DNA from: Pseudisothecium myosuroides
Lineage: Eukaryota > Streptophyta > Bryopsida > Hypnales > Lembophyllaceae
Direction of reading: 5' to 3'
Length of the DNA stretch: 64,000 nt
Assembly: GCA_951799445.1 (NCBI GenBank)
Contig: OX637296.1
Coordinates: 20,336,001-20,400,000 of the forward strand
Part shown: positions 21,627 through 33,527 of the stretch, one piece after another
How positions within the stretch are numbered: the stretch's first letter is position 1
How the letters are laid out: each line of letters opens with the position of its first letter
Made by a program: the position numbers and the translations under genes
Notes under the pieces: model-generated
What the model was told of the DNA's origin: nothing
The model's input: the letters and a program-made list of their open reading frames with translations, nothing else
Databases searched by the model: none

Positions 21627-22014
21627 TAGTAGAACTTCTAATAATCTTCACTCTCTGAAGTAATAAAACTCTCTAATGTAATATTGATAGCCGGTTCCAG
21701 CCTGGTCTACATACAAAATGTAATAAGTGACTGCCTTGCAACCACATTCTGAGTATATGTGCGAGAGCAAGGAAGGTGTTGTTACGTGATTCAAGTTGCC
21801 ATCTATGTGTGCAATGTGTCCAATGTTTTTTGTTTGTATAGTATGTGTCTAATGTTCTTTCATTTATATAGTAGAATATGAAAAATCATTGTAAACTCAT
21901 GAATGCAATGACTGCAAACTTTATTAACACAATGACCCTTTCTAATTGAAATAACCTCTCTAATCTAATGTGTCAAGTTGGTCCTGGCCCTCTGGCTAAT
22001 TGGAAGTTCTACTA
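21627..22014. mobile_element. pogo/Lemi1-like MITE, family H, copy 2
   Basis: TAGTAGAACTTCTAATAATC and AATTGGAAGTTCTACTA are inverted ends with TA on both sides, inserted in family F copy 2. Confidence 0.8.
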
Positions 22015-22329
22015 TAATACCAAATCCAACCATTAGATAGGGGAGCAACATAATCACGTATCTCCACAATATTTGATGACTTTGATCAAGCAGTAATGAA
22101 AAAGAAACAAGAATATCAATTTGTTTGTTGTCTAGAGACTAGATGTCAAAGCGCTGAGGGGTTAATTGGCTTTTTGGACAAACAAAGATGCTAAATCAAC
22201 AGATTAATTTACCATGTCGTAAATTCAAGCAACTCATTGCTCCTTGTTGTTTATCTAATTCTTAGCCATAAAAATATTTTTTTGGAAATTAGTGCATGTG
22301 CTCTCAAGTATCACAATCTCCCGGCTAGT

Positions 22330-22443
22330 TTAACCCCTAATGCATGTAGGAATCTAAATGTGGTCTATTGTATCAGGGTTTCTTCATTGCATCTTGTTTG
22401 CATGGTCTCTTTATGTCAAATTCCAACCTGCATTAGGGGTTAA
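22330..22443. mobile_element. TTAA-flanked mini-element, 114 bp
   Basis: TTAACCCCTAATGCATGTAG and ACCTGCATTAGGGGTTAA are inverted ends continuing inward as GAAT...ATTC, about 24 bp in all, with one or two mismatches. TTAA bounds both ends. Confidence 0.9.
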
Positions 22444-22516
22444 TACTCCCAAGACCATCAGTCTTTCTCCTACAATCGTGAGGTAAAATCTTGTATCAAT
22501 GAATTCTATTCTATTT

Positions 22517-23214
22517 TTAATCCCTAAAGACCATTGTCCCTTTAGGGGACAAATGGGATTTTGGGCAGGTACCTACAGGCAAAAATGAATTTTTTTTTCT
22601 CATAGATTATATTTTTGTCTATCTAGAAAGCTTTGATTCATTTCATTTGGATTTGTTATGCGGAAGTTATGGACATTCTTGTTTTTTCAGGCAGTTAGAG
22701 CATCTTCTTGAAAAAAATAACCCGTGGGATTCATTTCTGAATGCAATTTTTCAAATTTTTCATTTTTTTTTTGCATGGTTTAGTTTACTTGCTAGAACAA
22801 TCTTACCATTGGGATTAGTGTATCTTAATTCCATCTAAAAGATATTAATATTTTAGATTTTCCTTCTATCTTGTACCTACTTCTACTTAACAAATTTTTT
22901 AAGAATGAAAATTAAGTTTTTTTGAATTTCTTTTTTTTTCCTAGACTCTCAACTCAATTCTCCACTATATAGATTTAAAGCTCAAAACTTTGTAGTGAAA
23001 AAATTTTAAGTTAAAAATGTTCAAAGTCAAAAATCCAGTCCCGCAATGTGATGAAAAACTTGTTTTTCCCACTTTAAATGCAAATGTCTTGCAATCTGTG
23101 CAGTTAAAAATTCTGAAATTTTTTCCACACTTTTTAATACTAGTTAGGTGTAAGATCCTACGGTTAGATGTGGAAAAAAAATTAAATTTTTTTTTCACTC
23201 TTTGCTATAGAAAT
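22517..23214 (-). mobile_element. TTAA-family element, subfamily A, reverse, deleted inside and truncated
   Basis: It starts TTAATCCCTAAAGACCATTG with TTAA at 22517-22520. The body is the reverse complement of subfamily A, but the GC-rich core is missing and the other terminus stops at about 23214 (TTTGCTATAGAAAT). Confidence 0.8.
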
Positions 23215-23239
23215 CATTCAAGATAAATTAAACAATTTA

Positions 23240-23567
23240 TTCAGTATAGGTAGTATGGTAGAACCACCCATTCTTGACCAGGGAGCCATACCCAACCTAT
23301 ATGGTGCAATTATTTCCAATTAAAGTCAGAAATGCTTTTCTTTTTCTTTTTCAAGGTTGGGATTAATCAGGCCATGATACATGTACCGAAGTAGTAAGTA
23401 AGAAAGTAGGAAGTAGTGAGCAAAACTTGTAGTAATTTCAATTCAAAGCATAAGATTACCAAAAAATTGGCAATCCCCATGGTTTCTATCATTCTACATG
23501 GCAAAAAATTTACATTGCCTTGTACTGCTCCAAAGCATGCATGGAATCACTGAAGTGGTCGACTATG
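23240..23567 (+). mobile_element. TIR element family I, diverged copy
   Basis: It shares with 14962-15377 the block CTTTTTCAAGGTTGGGATTAAT, then AGTAAGTAAGAAAGTAGGAAG and the end AGTGGTCGACTA. The termini are eroded. Confidence 0.6.
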
Positions 23568-23571
23568 GGTA

Positions 23572-24660
23572 AGGTAGTCTGCTCTAAAAGCGAGCGGCCT
23601 CTTCAAATCGACCCTATATTTAGATCTGAAATGGACATTAGATGGTCCTTAAATGGACCTCTCAAGCCTTTGAGAGAATCGAGAGAAAAGCATTATTTAT
23701 TGCAAGAGCCAATCATTGGCCTTCATTTTCTCAAATCACTTTAAGGTGGGTACACTCATAATGGCGCAGTGTCTTAAACCACCAGCTAAAATAAGCCCCT
23801 GAATGGTGTTTAAATATTTTGAAAACTACACCTCGATGTCTCCCGTGGTTCTTCATTGCAGCATTGGCCATTTTGGGACAAGTGACTGGCTTCTAAACTC
23901 AGAGTATAGGAGGTTTTAATAATATGAGGATTTACTAATGCTTAAAGGCTTGTCAGAGATAAGTGATTAGCTAAAATATGCTCCCGTTAATAAATACTCA
24001 TGCCATTTCAAGTACGTGTTAGAGATCAAGAGATCATGAGTCTTATTAAATCCTCATATTATTTCATATGACTCACAGAACATGAAGATATAAAATGGCA
24101 TGGGTTTACGAACCTAGATACTTTTTTAATAAATATAAATAACACAATTGCACCTCCATGTCTTTTACTTCTGACATCTTGGGAGGGGGAGCTTATGAAT
24201 GTAACTACTCCCTTTTAATGTTGCCTATGAGCTGTTTCAATTACTCTACTTTCAAAACTTTGTCCCCCTACTGTGATCTCATTTTTGTCAAAATCAGAAA
24301 ATTGATTGTGCTGAACTTCCTTTTCTACACATCTCTTTGCTCTCTTAAATTCACTGTTTACTAGTTAGCCTTCAAATCCCCTACAGCTCAATTTGTGGCG
24401 GTTTTGGGTGTACCCACCTTAGAAGTTGCAAGTGGTCAGATTATGGAAGACCTAGGGTCACAAATAGGTGCCTACAACAATTTTTTTTGAAAATTCACAA
24501 GTAATTCAAAAATGATCCAAAAAATATGAAACCACTTGTGTTAGGTTCCGCATCCATTTTTCTTTCTCTGAAAAATGATCCAAAAATATTTCTATTCATG
24601 GAAACCTGTGAAAAAGGCAGACAAGCCCTTAAATGGTCGCTTTAAGAGTATACTACCTTA
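23572..24660 (+). mobile_element. MITE family K, copy 2, split by family L
   Basis: TAAGGTAGTCTGCTCTAAAAG to ACTACCTTA. The two halves (to 23743 and from 24420) align with 19194-19600 on either side of a 676-bp insertion. Confidence 0.82.
23744..24419. mobile_element. TIR element family L, 676 bp, TA duplication, nested
   Basis: AGGTGGGTACACTCATAATG and CGGTTTTGGGTGTACCCACCT are inverted ends. TA flanks (23742-23743 and 24420-24421) collapse to the single TTA seen in family K copy 1 (TCACTTTAGAAG). No coding frame of note. Confidence 0.92.
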
Positions 24661-24671
24661 GTTCTACCGTA

Positions 24672-24943
24672 AGGTAGGTATCCTTAATGCGCCACTGACC
24701 TTAAAACGCCATCTTCAGTGTGTGTACATTTCCAAAATCAGTTAGGTAACTCCGTGAAAGAAACACTTTTAGAACCAAACTTTGTTCCTTCATAACTTTT
24801 GCATACAGTATCCAAATGTCGTGTTCTTTGGTGCGTTGGAACCTCCTTTCCCTTGCCAATAAGAATATATATAAGAATTTGAACAGTCTAATAGTAGTAA
24901 TTAGGCACAGTAGCAATTAGTGGCGGTTTAAGGATACCTACCT
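24672..24943. mobile_element. TIR element family M, 272 bp, TA-flanked
   Basis: AGGTAGGTATCCTTAATGCG and GCGGTTTAAGGATACCTACCT are inverted ends about 24 bp long, with TA on both sides. The termini resemble family L (AGGTGGGTACAC...GGCG). Confidence 0.9.
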
Positions 24944-25861
24944 TAGTACCAGGAGTAAGCCTATGTGTCAAAACTTCTTCCTCACTAAATGAACTTTCCT
25001 GACAGTGAAGTTGGTAGGATCTTGTAATTCTTGAACTTTGAACCTGCACTACGGTAGTCTACAGTAAGTTGTTGATGATATTTGGACGAAGTCCTTGGCA
25101 TCCCCCGGGCCCTCCCCAGTCCCAGGGGAGCCAAGATCATAACCATTAGTATATCTAATATTCCCACAGACTTCTCTCTCCTAAACCATATTTTTTGGGC
25201 GATAATTAAATCTAAAGGCACTGATTAGGGGACACTATATATCCAGTCAATCACAGGAATAACTCAACTTGATTTGCACTGCAATAAACCAGAATATTAC
25301 ATGCCCATTTATATTTTATTTATATTTTTTATTTTCAAGTGATTTCAGACCCACACATTATTGGGTTATACTTGCTGAGAGAGAGTGAGTCTGAGTCCAA
25401 GTCCAAGGACCGACCCAATTTGATTCAAACGCGGTTCGCAGACAATCATATCATTGAACAGTGGGTCCGTCGGTTGTATCCTCGAAGATGTGAGAAGCTT
25501 CATATTCTATGATCCCCACTGCTGCAGAATTATTTGGTAGAAGAGTAAGTTACCATATTTTCTGATTATATCCGGCATTTGGGGCTTGGGAATGGTGCGG
25601 ATCAGCCAGTGAGGACTTGGCATGGGGAACTTCAGGGCATGTGCATATGGTGAGTATTGAAATGTGATCGAAAGATAATTTTGGTGTCAACCTCCGTGCC
25701 AACTCAGTATCAAAGTGATTGGAAAAAATGACACTGAAAGGGCTTGTGTTGTCAACAAGTGACGGAGGCATCAAAGTAATCTGGCCCAACTTTTCTGATG
25801 GGATAAGTTACCAAGGAGCCTCATCCCTGTATACCTGCGTAAGCACGTGTAGAGAAAAACC
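24944..25861. other. Intergenic, no gene seen
   Basis: It includes a GC-rich palindrome-like patch (CCCCCGGGCCCTCCCCAG, about 25101). Open frames on the reverse strand (24985-25221, 25550-25789) lack recognisable domains. Confidence 0.4.
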
Positions 25862-25870
25862 AAGGAACAA

Positions 25871-25977
25871 AAAAATTCCGCTGGGGATCGGACTGGTTCC
25901 CTTGGTCTTGATGTACTGTTTTATCTATCAATGGAATTGTCCATGTGTTTAAAAAAAAAGAAAAAAAAGAAAAAAAA
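25871..25977 (+). mobile_element. 5'-truncated poly(A) retroposon insertion (probable)
   Basis: A piece of about 107 bp ending TCAATGGAATTGTCCATGTGTTT plus a long A-rich tail. It is flanked by 9-bp direct repeats AAGGAACAA (25862-25870 and 25978-25986). The 3' end resembles the CCATTTGTT-A(n) tails elsewhere in the window. Confidence 0.65.
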
Positions 25978-26005
25978 AAGGAACAATTAGAACTGGTTTC
26001 TGGGA

Positions 26006-26938
26006 TTAACCCCTAAAGGACTGAGGCTTTTTTCCCATCAAACTACACTCAAAACTGCCATTTCTATTGTGAAGAGCAAAAAACTTTAAAAATTGTTTTT
26101 TTTTTGCATATCCAACCGTTAGATCTTATACTTGACTAGTATATGAATACATGGAAGAAATTTCAAAAACTTTGACAGTGTAGATTGCAAGATATATGCA
26201 TTTAAAGTGAAAGAAACAAGTTTTTTTGCACCTTGTTTGACTAGATTTTTTGGCTTTGAATCTTTTTAGTTCAAGTTTTTTGCACTATTGATTTTGATTT
26301 TCTACTTATTTATGTTAAGTAGTTGAGTTGAGAATCTATCAAAAAAATTTAGGAAAAAAAGCACTTAATTTTCACTCATTAAAAAATTGTTAAATAGAAG
26401 TGGGTTCAAGATTGAAGAAAAAATTAAATTGTTAATAGCTTTTAGATCGAATTGAATCACAATAATCCCAACGGTGAGATTGTTCTAGCAAAAAATCTAA
26501 CCTTTTCTAACAATTGTTTGGGAAAAATTCTAAAAATTGCATTCAAAAATGAATTCTAAAAGTTATTTTTCCAAGAAGATGCTTAGATTGCCCGAAAAAC
26601 TAAGATTGTCCATAACTTTCTCATTATTAGTCCAAATTGAATGAAACAAAGCTTCACATGTAGACAAAAATATAATCTTTGAGAAAAAAATTTGAAAAAA
26701 AATTATTTTGATTTTCTGTGATTTTTTTTGAGCTGCCCGCCAAACTCCATTTTTGCTTATTGTGCCATAACTTTTTCTCCCGGGCATCAATTAAAATAAA
26801 AATTATATATTCACAAAGCTCTCGCAAAAATACACAACCTCAAAAAATCCCAAAAAATATCACTAAAAATTGAGACAGTAGGAACCTGCCCGGACCCAAA
26901 TTGTCCCCCGAGGGGACAAACGGTCCTTTAGGGGTTAA
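26006..26938 (+). mobile_element. TTAA-family element, subfamily A, intact ends
   Basis: TTAACCCCTAAAGGACTGAG (26006) to GGTCCTTTAGGGGTTAA (26938), 933 bp, with TTAA on both sides. The body is diverged relative to 12996-13932 and the core is reduced to GAGCTGCCCGCC. Confidence 0.92.
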
Positions 26939-27112
26939 AAAAACGAATTGGCACAAGCAGTAAAACTATGTGAGTTTGAATTTTTTGTGGTCCAAATGAT
27001 CACCTAGTGTACTAGTTAATTCAATTAGTGCGAGACTATATCACATTTCTATAAATAGTTATATATTACATTTCTTTATTAGAACAAAATTTAATTCCAA
27101 TATTCTATTCAC

Positions 27113-28060
27113 TTAACCCCTAAAGGATCAAGACCTTTTTTTCTTGGTCAAAAAATACCAAAAATTGTCACTATTGTGAAGTGCAAAACTTTTATTTTTT
27201 TATTTTTTTATTTTTTATTTTTTGCATTTCTACCCTTAGGATCTTGCACTTAACTATTATAAGATTGCATGGAAGAATTTTTAGAAACTTTCACTGCATA
27301 CATTGTAAGATATTTGCGTTTAAAGTGAAGAAAATGTTTACTCTTGAACCTTGTCTTATTAGATTTCAAGACTTTGAATCTTGTTAACTTAAAGATATTT
27401 TTGTAAAATAGATTTTGAATTAAAAATTTTATATGTTGAAGAATTGAGTTGAGAGTCTTGTGAAAAAAATTCGCAAGAAAAGAAATTTGATTTTCATTCT
27501 TAAAAAAGAGTTAAGTAGAAGTAGGTATGAGATAGAAGGGGGAAAAAAAATTAGTAGCTCTCATGTGGAATTAAAATACACAAATTCCAATGGTATGGTT
27601 GTTTTAGGAAGAAAACTATTCGATGTAAAATTTTCCCCCGAAAATTCTGAAAGTTGAGTTCAAAAATGGATCCTAATCCTATGAGTTATTTTTTGAAGAA
27701 GATGTTTAGATTGCCTAAAAAATAAGATTCTCCATTACTTTCTCATCAATAATTTAAATAAAAGGAATCAAACTTGTCTATGGAGACAAAAAAATTCTAT
27801 GACAATTTAAAAATAAATAAATTATTCTGACTTTTTGCATATTTTTTTGTACTACTCGACAACCTCTATTTTGAGCTTTAGGTGGCATAACTTTTGCTCA
27901 CAAGCACTAATTGATATAATGAAGTTATATTTCTAAAAAACTAATGAGTTTTTCTATCTTCAAAAATAGTTTCAAAAAATCATGCCAAAAATTGAGATTG
28001 TAGAAACTTGCCTAAACCTTCAAGATTCATGTGAGGGAACTTTTGATCCTTTAGGGTCTA
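27113..28060 (+). mobile_element. TTAA-family element, subfamily A, old copy
   Basis: TTAACCCCTAAAGGATCAAG at the left; the right end has decayed to GATCCTTTAGGGTCTA. The body is recognisable but strongly diverged, with the GC-rich core largely lost. Confidence 0.85.
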
Positions 28061-29119
28061 AGTAGATAGAAAATATTTCCTTTCTTCTCTTGGTAGCCAG
28101 TAAATATGTAAAACTTAAATGATTTCACTTAAGAAAAATGAAACAATTAGTGAGACTTACACTAATTGATATAATTTGTACTGTACAAACAATTTTTTTT
28201 CTAATGTTCACATATCAACCCTCAATTTAAAATCTAAGGTGTTTTATCACATAATCCCTAAGTGCTTGTTTACATGTATTTGCATATATTTTAACCTTAT
28301 TTTCTGGAGATGTTAAATTCAAGTATTTTGGAGGCAAATTGAGCCCCAAACTGACATTTACTGATCTACATTAGTGTACATTGAACCACATAAAAAATGC
28401 AGACCAAGATACACAAATAGATTTTGGTCCAAAAATCATTTTTATTGCCAAATGATGGACACAATAAAAATTGATGAAATTATCAAAATTGAACCAGCAG
28501 CTTTGACAAATATCATACCCTCGGCATCTCTTGCCAAATGAGTATTTAATTGTTCCCCATAAAATAAGGGTTGGTAGATTCTAAAAATAGGGAAATCCTA
28601 TTAGATTCTTTTTCCACACTAAAAAATTTGAAAAAAACTTGCCCACAATTTTTGGCACCTATATTTAGAGATGTTAGAGCATCCTCGATGGAAATTGTAA
28701 CTAGCCAAATTTGGTGACCCTAGCTACAAGGTATGATATGTAAGGTGAAAGGTAACCCATCCTATTATCATCCAAATTAGAATTCTACTCTCATGTACCT
28801 GTAGTGTATTTTTTGTTTTGAAATGTATCTCGTATGTACATAAGGGCAAAATTGAGATGGTGGTGGTAATAGTTTGGTTCACTTTTAGATTACAAGTAAT
28901 TTCCATCCAAAAGACTCACTTAATTCACGGTAGCCTAATACATCAAAATGTTGTTTAATATGGGTGGATAATTAGCCGGCATGAGAATTAGGATGCCCAA
29001 ACTAACAATGCCACCATTGCACACTACAAATACTACAATACAACATGTACAACCAATGTTAAATAGCATGTTCTTGTGTTATATAGTTTAGGCCATACTA
29101 AAAAACTATTTTGGTGTAG
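28061..29119. other. AT-rich intergenic, no gene seen
   Basis: A TTAGAGCATCCTCGATGG motif at 28675 looks like a Harbinger-type MITE end, but no partner end was found. No coding signal. Confidence 0.45.
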
Positions 29120-29345
29120 TGGTTGAACATAACATTGTTTACCAATAAGGTAAGGTTCCTTTGGCATCCATAAAAAGGGGACCCCTTCAATGAACAAAAT
29201 TGTCTTATATGGCTCTTCAGCCAACCTCAATCCTTGAAGTAAGTGATAAGCCCTCCCGTAAGTGATAAGCCCTCCCATGCATCTAGCAAAGCATAATACC
29301 TTTCCAACATGGGGAGGACCATTGTCTAGCTATACAATGTTATGG
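29120..29345 (+). repeat. Dispersed repeat family Q, unfilled copy
   Basis: It is collinear with 44581-44700 plus 45643-45735 (ATAACATTGTTTACCAAT... to ...CCTTTCCAACATGG). It contains a local 19-bp direct duplication GTAAGTGATAAGCCCTCCC (29240-29277). Confidence 0.78.
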
Positions 29346-29514
29346 AGTTCTTTCTCTTTTCTCTCCAATTTTCATCTGAAAACGGCCAATTTATTTGTCA
29401 CTAAAATATTTTTATTTATTTTTTAAACAAGTGAAACGGAATTTCATTGCAACAGACAGAAGTCACTAACATACTTGGAAAGTGGAAAGAACCCAGGTCT
29501 TAGTAAGTTACTAA

Positions 29515-31128
29515 TTGGCCCCACGTGTGGGGCGGGCTTTCCCTGACCCCAAGTTGACCCTCATTGACTCCAACGACCCCCCTCATCCAGTAGGTCGGTA
29601 CCGAATGTCGGAATTTACCACCTACCAAGTACCAACCCCCCTAAAAAAAACCAAACCCCATTCACACTCAGCCCCACAAACACCGCGTTTTCTGGCCCTT
29701 CCCCGAGGCGAGCTCCCCATATTGCAGCCTTCGTGGTTTCCGCTGTCGAACCCCACCGCGCGCCTCTCATGGCCTCTTCAAAATGGCAACCTCCCCAGCA
29801 CGAGCTCACCCATAACTTTCCTTGCCACTTCGCCTAATTCCTCGCTCTCGCACCGCAACAATCAAAGTCTCAGGGTGCTCTTAAATCCACTGCCAATTCT
29901 CTTGGTGAGGCTCACGGGCTACGTTCACCTCCACGCAACTGATAACTTGGCTTGCCTTTGAAACCTGAGTGGGAGTGATTTGCGCTGCGAAGTGTGCTGT
30001 TGCTGTACGTCTGTTCTCAGGAGCCGTCTGTTGTGGTGTGGGTTCACTTACAACGCTCGATCGACCTTCAGGGGAGAGTGTTCTTGCATTGGGTTAATTC
30101 TTGGGGTTCGCTCGCTCGGCATGGCTGGGCGGGGTGCGGCAAACAACCAGGTATGGCATGGGAACCCGTACTTACTCAGAGGCTGTGTGTTGAGTTGTGT
30201 TGAGTTGTGTTGTGTTGTGTTGTGTTGGATTTTGTTGGAATCTTTTGGATGCGAATGATGTGCGCTATTTTGATTATGCTGTCTTGGTTAACCCACAGTT
30301 TACAGGTGTTGCTTTACCATGTTCCAAAACGTTGCTAGAAAACGTAACAAACCTACCTTATTTCTAGTAGTGGTTTAGAGATGAAGTTGAGGGCAGAAAT
30401 TGGCTGATAGTTAGGATCTATCTTGGGTTTTGCTCGCTCAACGTCGTCGACTCGATCGCCAGTACAAATCTGGGACTAAGTTAGTTGAAAAGAGTGGAGC
30501 TTTAGGATGAGGAATAGTTTACCGGCCTATCAGTTGAGTAGTTGAGCGATTGTTGTTGTTGTTGGGTACTTCAAGAACTGAGAGGTTTTGTTTTAAATGT
30601 GGTCGTACTACTACTTCTATACAGTCAGAGTATGGTTTTGCCGTTTAGAACTTTGGGTTTGAAATGGAATGGAGTGGCGTGGGTTATGTGTTGAAGATTT
30701 GAGTTGACGAGTCGATGTTGAGGTGCTAATGCAAATCTGGAACTAAACTAGTTGAAGAGCGCCTTCAGTAGAGTCGCCAAGCGATTTGTTGTGAGTGAGC
30801 TTCGTGAGCTGAGAGTCTGTGTTTTGGAGTGACGCGGTGGTACTACTGCAGTCAGAAATATGAGTTACCGTTAAGCACTTCGTCTTTGAAATGTAATGAA
30901 GTTATGTTGGTCAAGATCGGCTTTGAAACTTTTGAGACTGACGAGTGACGTAACCTTATCTTGCAGGTCTGTGGCTGAGGCTTCGGTTTCCCGTCCTGGA
31001 CGTCCTGTTCAATTTTCCAATGGACCGAAGTAGACAATTGCCGAAGTGAAGCATCCGATTGTTTGCTACGGAATTCAATTACATCGATCGAACCTTGAAG
31101 CAGAAGAAGGACAGAGTCTAGAAGCAAG
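29515..31128 (+). promoter_or_regulatory. Promoter / 5' leader of the LysM receptor gene, with probable 5'UTR intron
   Basis: GC content rises from about 29515. A likely leader intron runs from the donor CCAG|GTATGG (after 30150) to the acceptor CTTGCAG|GTCTG (before 30967). Within it, a segment of about 220 bp is duplicated in tandem with divergence (about 30440-30680 and 30690-30905; compare GTGGTCGTACTACTACTTC with GCGGTGGTACTACTGCAG). A GTGTTGAGTT/GTGTT microsatellite lies at 30187-30238. If spliced as proposed, an ATG at 30121 opens a 13-codon uORF that ends at a TGA just after the junction. The open frame at 29515-29961 has no recognisable protein content. Confidence 0.45.
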
Positions 31129-33496
31129 ATGTTGTCGATGTGGAGAAATGGACCTGCGGTTCTGTTGTTCTGGGCAGTGGTACTAGTGCCCATGGCGATG
31201 GCCCAACAGCAGTACAACAACACAGACGGCTACGCCTGCACTGGCGTTCGCAAAACCTGCAGCGCCTACGCCTTGTACCGAACCTTCGAAGCGAACGAAA
31301 CCCTGCAGAAAGTGGGCGGCTACTTCAACAAAACCTCCACAGCCATTTCCAATGTGAGTGGTCTCAACCTCCTTTCTCCGAATGCCGGTCTCCGACAAAC
31401 CCAGCCTCTCTACATCCCCTTAGACTGCAGCTGCCAGAACGTGACCCAGCAGATGGCGGTCCAACACACGATTGTCTCCGGGGACACATTCTGGCTACTC
31501 TCGGTGACAATCTACGGCGGGTTAACCACCTACCAAGCCATGATGATCCTGAACCCCACGAAAGACGTCTACAACCTCCAAATTGGGGATACAATCATGG
31601 TTCCCATCTTCTGTGCTTGTCCTTCAGCAACACAGATCGCAAACGGAGCCAACTTCTTGCTCACACACACAGTCTACGTCGGTGAGACTCTGGACATTAT
31701 TAGTGGATACTATGGGATCACAACAGCTGAGCTTAGCGCTGCAAACGAGATTGCGGTTGATAAAACACTTGGGGAGAATACTACGCTTCTGGTTCCGTTA
31801 GCTTCCTTGCCGCCATTGGCAACTATGAACTTCGCTGCTGTGCCTCCTCCGCCTCCTGTAGTTGCAACTCCTCCTGCGCCAAGTGAGTCTCCCAGTGTTG
31901 TAACGGTGACGAAATCAGCTTCCAAGACGCCGCTGATTGTTGGAATTGCAGTGGGGGCGTTTGGGTTGACGTTGGCGGCTGTGTTTGGGGCGCTGTTGTT
32001 GATGAAAGCTTGCCAAAGGCGTGATGGCGATCCTAAAGGTGTTGGGCTGTATGAGAGCCGGGGGTATTACCAGAATGCGCCGAGTGGCTCCGCCAAAGAC
32101 TCAGGAGGGATGAAGCCGAATGCTTATCATCTGGAGATGCTGGCGGGCATGTCGGATGTGGTGGGCTCGGATAAGCCGATTTTGCTGTCGTACCAGGAGC
32201 TTCAAGATGCCACGCAGGACTTCAGTGAGGAGAATCTCATCCAGGGGTCGGTGTACAGGGGGCGCATCAATGGACAGCTTGTGGCCATCAAGCAGATGAA
32301 GGGCAACATGTCGCAGGAGCTGAAAATTCTGTGTCAGGTTCATCACAGCAATCTGGTATGGACATGGATCCTCCCGCCCTCTTAATGGCTGAATTCAAAA
32401 GATTCTCCAAATTTTCTCCCTTTTACAGTTCTGTGCCATAGCCATGGGGGTTTTAAGTTCTAACGAAAATGTAATTGAAGTTGTCACCTTTTGTGATGGT
32501 AAGCACGACAAACAGTCAAAGGGCATGGTCTTACTTACTATCATAAGTTCGGTTTTCTCGTGACTTAATTTTGGGGAGATAAAATGGAGGCCGCCAGGTT
32601 GGTGTACAATGTATATTCTGAGATTGATTGCTGGATTTTTGTAATCTCTTGCTTTTGTTTGGTTTTGTGAGTCTGAATGGAGAGTGGCTGTTCTGCAGGT
32701 AAAGCTGGTGGGGATGTGTGTTGGAGGTTCAGAGCATCTGTTCCTCGTTTACGAGTACGCAGAGAACGGATCCCTGAGCGACTGCCTGCAGAATCAATCT
32801 GCAATTGGGCGGAACAGGTTCACCCAAAGCACCGCGTACTTGCCATGGACAGCCAGGGTGCGAATCGCCCTGGACGTGGCGTCAGGGCTGGACTACATCC
32901 ACAACTACACCAACCCCAGCTTCGTGCACAAGGACGTGAAGAGCAGCAACATCCTCTTGGACGGGAGCTTCCGAGCGAAAGTGGCCAACTTCGGCATGGC
33001 CAAGTCCGCGGCCACTTCAGGAGCAGGGCCCTTGCTCACCCGCCACATCACGGGCACGCAGGGCTACATGGCCCCTGAGTATCTCGAGCACGGTCTCGTC
33101 ACCGTGAAAGCTGATGTGTTCGCCTATGGGGTCGTGCTTTTGGAGATTTTGTCTGGCAAGGACGCCATTGTACGCCCCGAGGATGAGAATGCGGTTGATC
33201 AGAAAGAGCAAGCATTGTCAGATATCATCTTTGATGTGTTGGATGTGAGTGGGGACCGGCAAACAGTGCAGCTGCGCAGGTTCATGGACCCGCAGTTGCA
33301 TTCGGCCTACCCTTTGGACATCGCCACTAGTGTTGCGAGCTTGGGCAAGACTTGTGTGGATGCGGATCCCGCTGTGAGGCCCAGCATGAAGGATGTGACA
33401 TTCGCGCTCTCCAAGATGCTGGCGGCGTCGCTGGAGTGGGAGGCCAATGCTGGCTATGGTTCGGGCATGTCCACGGTCTCCATTGAAGCTCGGTAA
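31129..33496 (+). CDS. LysM receptor-like kinase, LYK4/LYK5 (LYR) type, probable pseudokinase
   Basis: CDS is join(31129-32355, 32699-33496), 674 residues; the intron is GT at 32356 to AG at 32698, phase 0. Residues 1-25 are a signal peptide. An extracellular part follows with paired cysteines (C37, C44, then C-S-C at 100-102 and C-A-C at 162-164) that bracket three LysM repeats, as in chitin and Nod-factor receptors. A proline-rich stretch (239-255) precedes one membrane span (about 268-293). In the kinase domain the glycine loop is degenerate (IQGSVYRG), the ATP-binding Lys is kept (VAIK, K388), the catalytic loop is HKD (486-488), and DFG is NFG (506-508). HKDVKSSN with ANFG is characteristic of the LYK4/LYK5 group, whose members lack normal kinase activity and signal with a CERK1-like partner at the plasma membrane. 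The ligand (chitin or a lipochitooligosaccharide) is inferred from the family. Confidence 0.93.
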
Positions 33497-33527
33497 TCGG
33501 GCCATTTCAATATGCCCCTCTCCTCTC

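Larger units (their letters stand above)
20950..22040 (-). repeat. Dispersed repeat family F, copy 2, with two nested MITEs
   Basis: It is the reverse complement of 6500-6951, broken by the 310-bp element 21283-21592 and the pogo-like MITE 21627-22014. Flanking pieces join as CTTCCACATTTGTAATTTTAG and ...CTAG-TA-CCAAATCC, agreeing with copy 1. Confidence 0.78.

Noticed and set aside
28675..28700. Left end of a Harbinger-like MITE (GAGCATCCTCGATGG), also at 9738
   Set aside because: No matching right end or TAA duplication was found at a reasonable distance.
29515..29961. 148-codon forward frame upstream of the LysM receptor
   Set aside because: Proline- and serine-rich by composition only, no domain, and it sits where the promoter and leader are expected.
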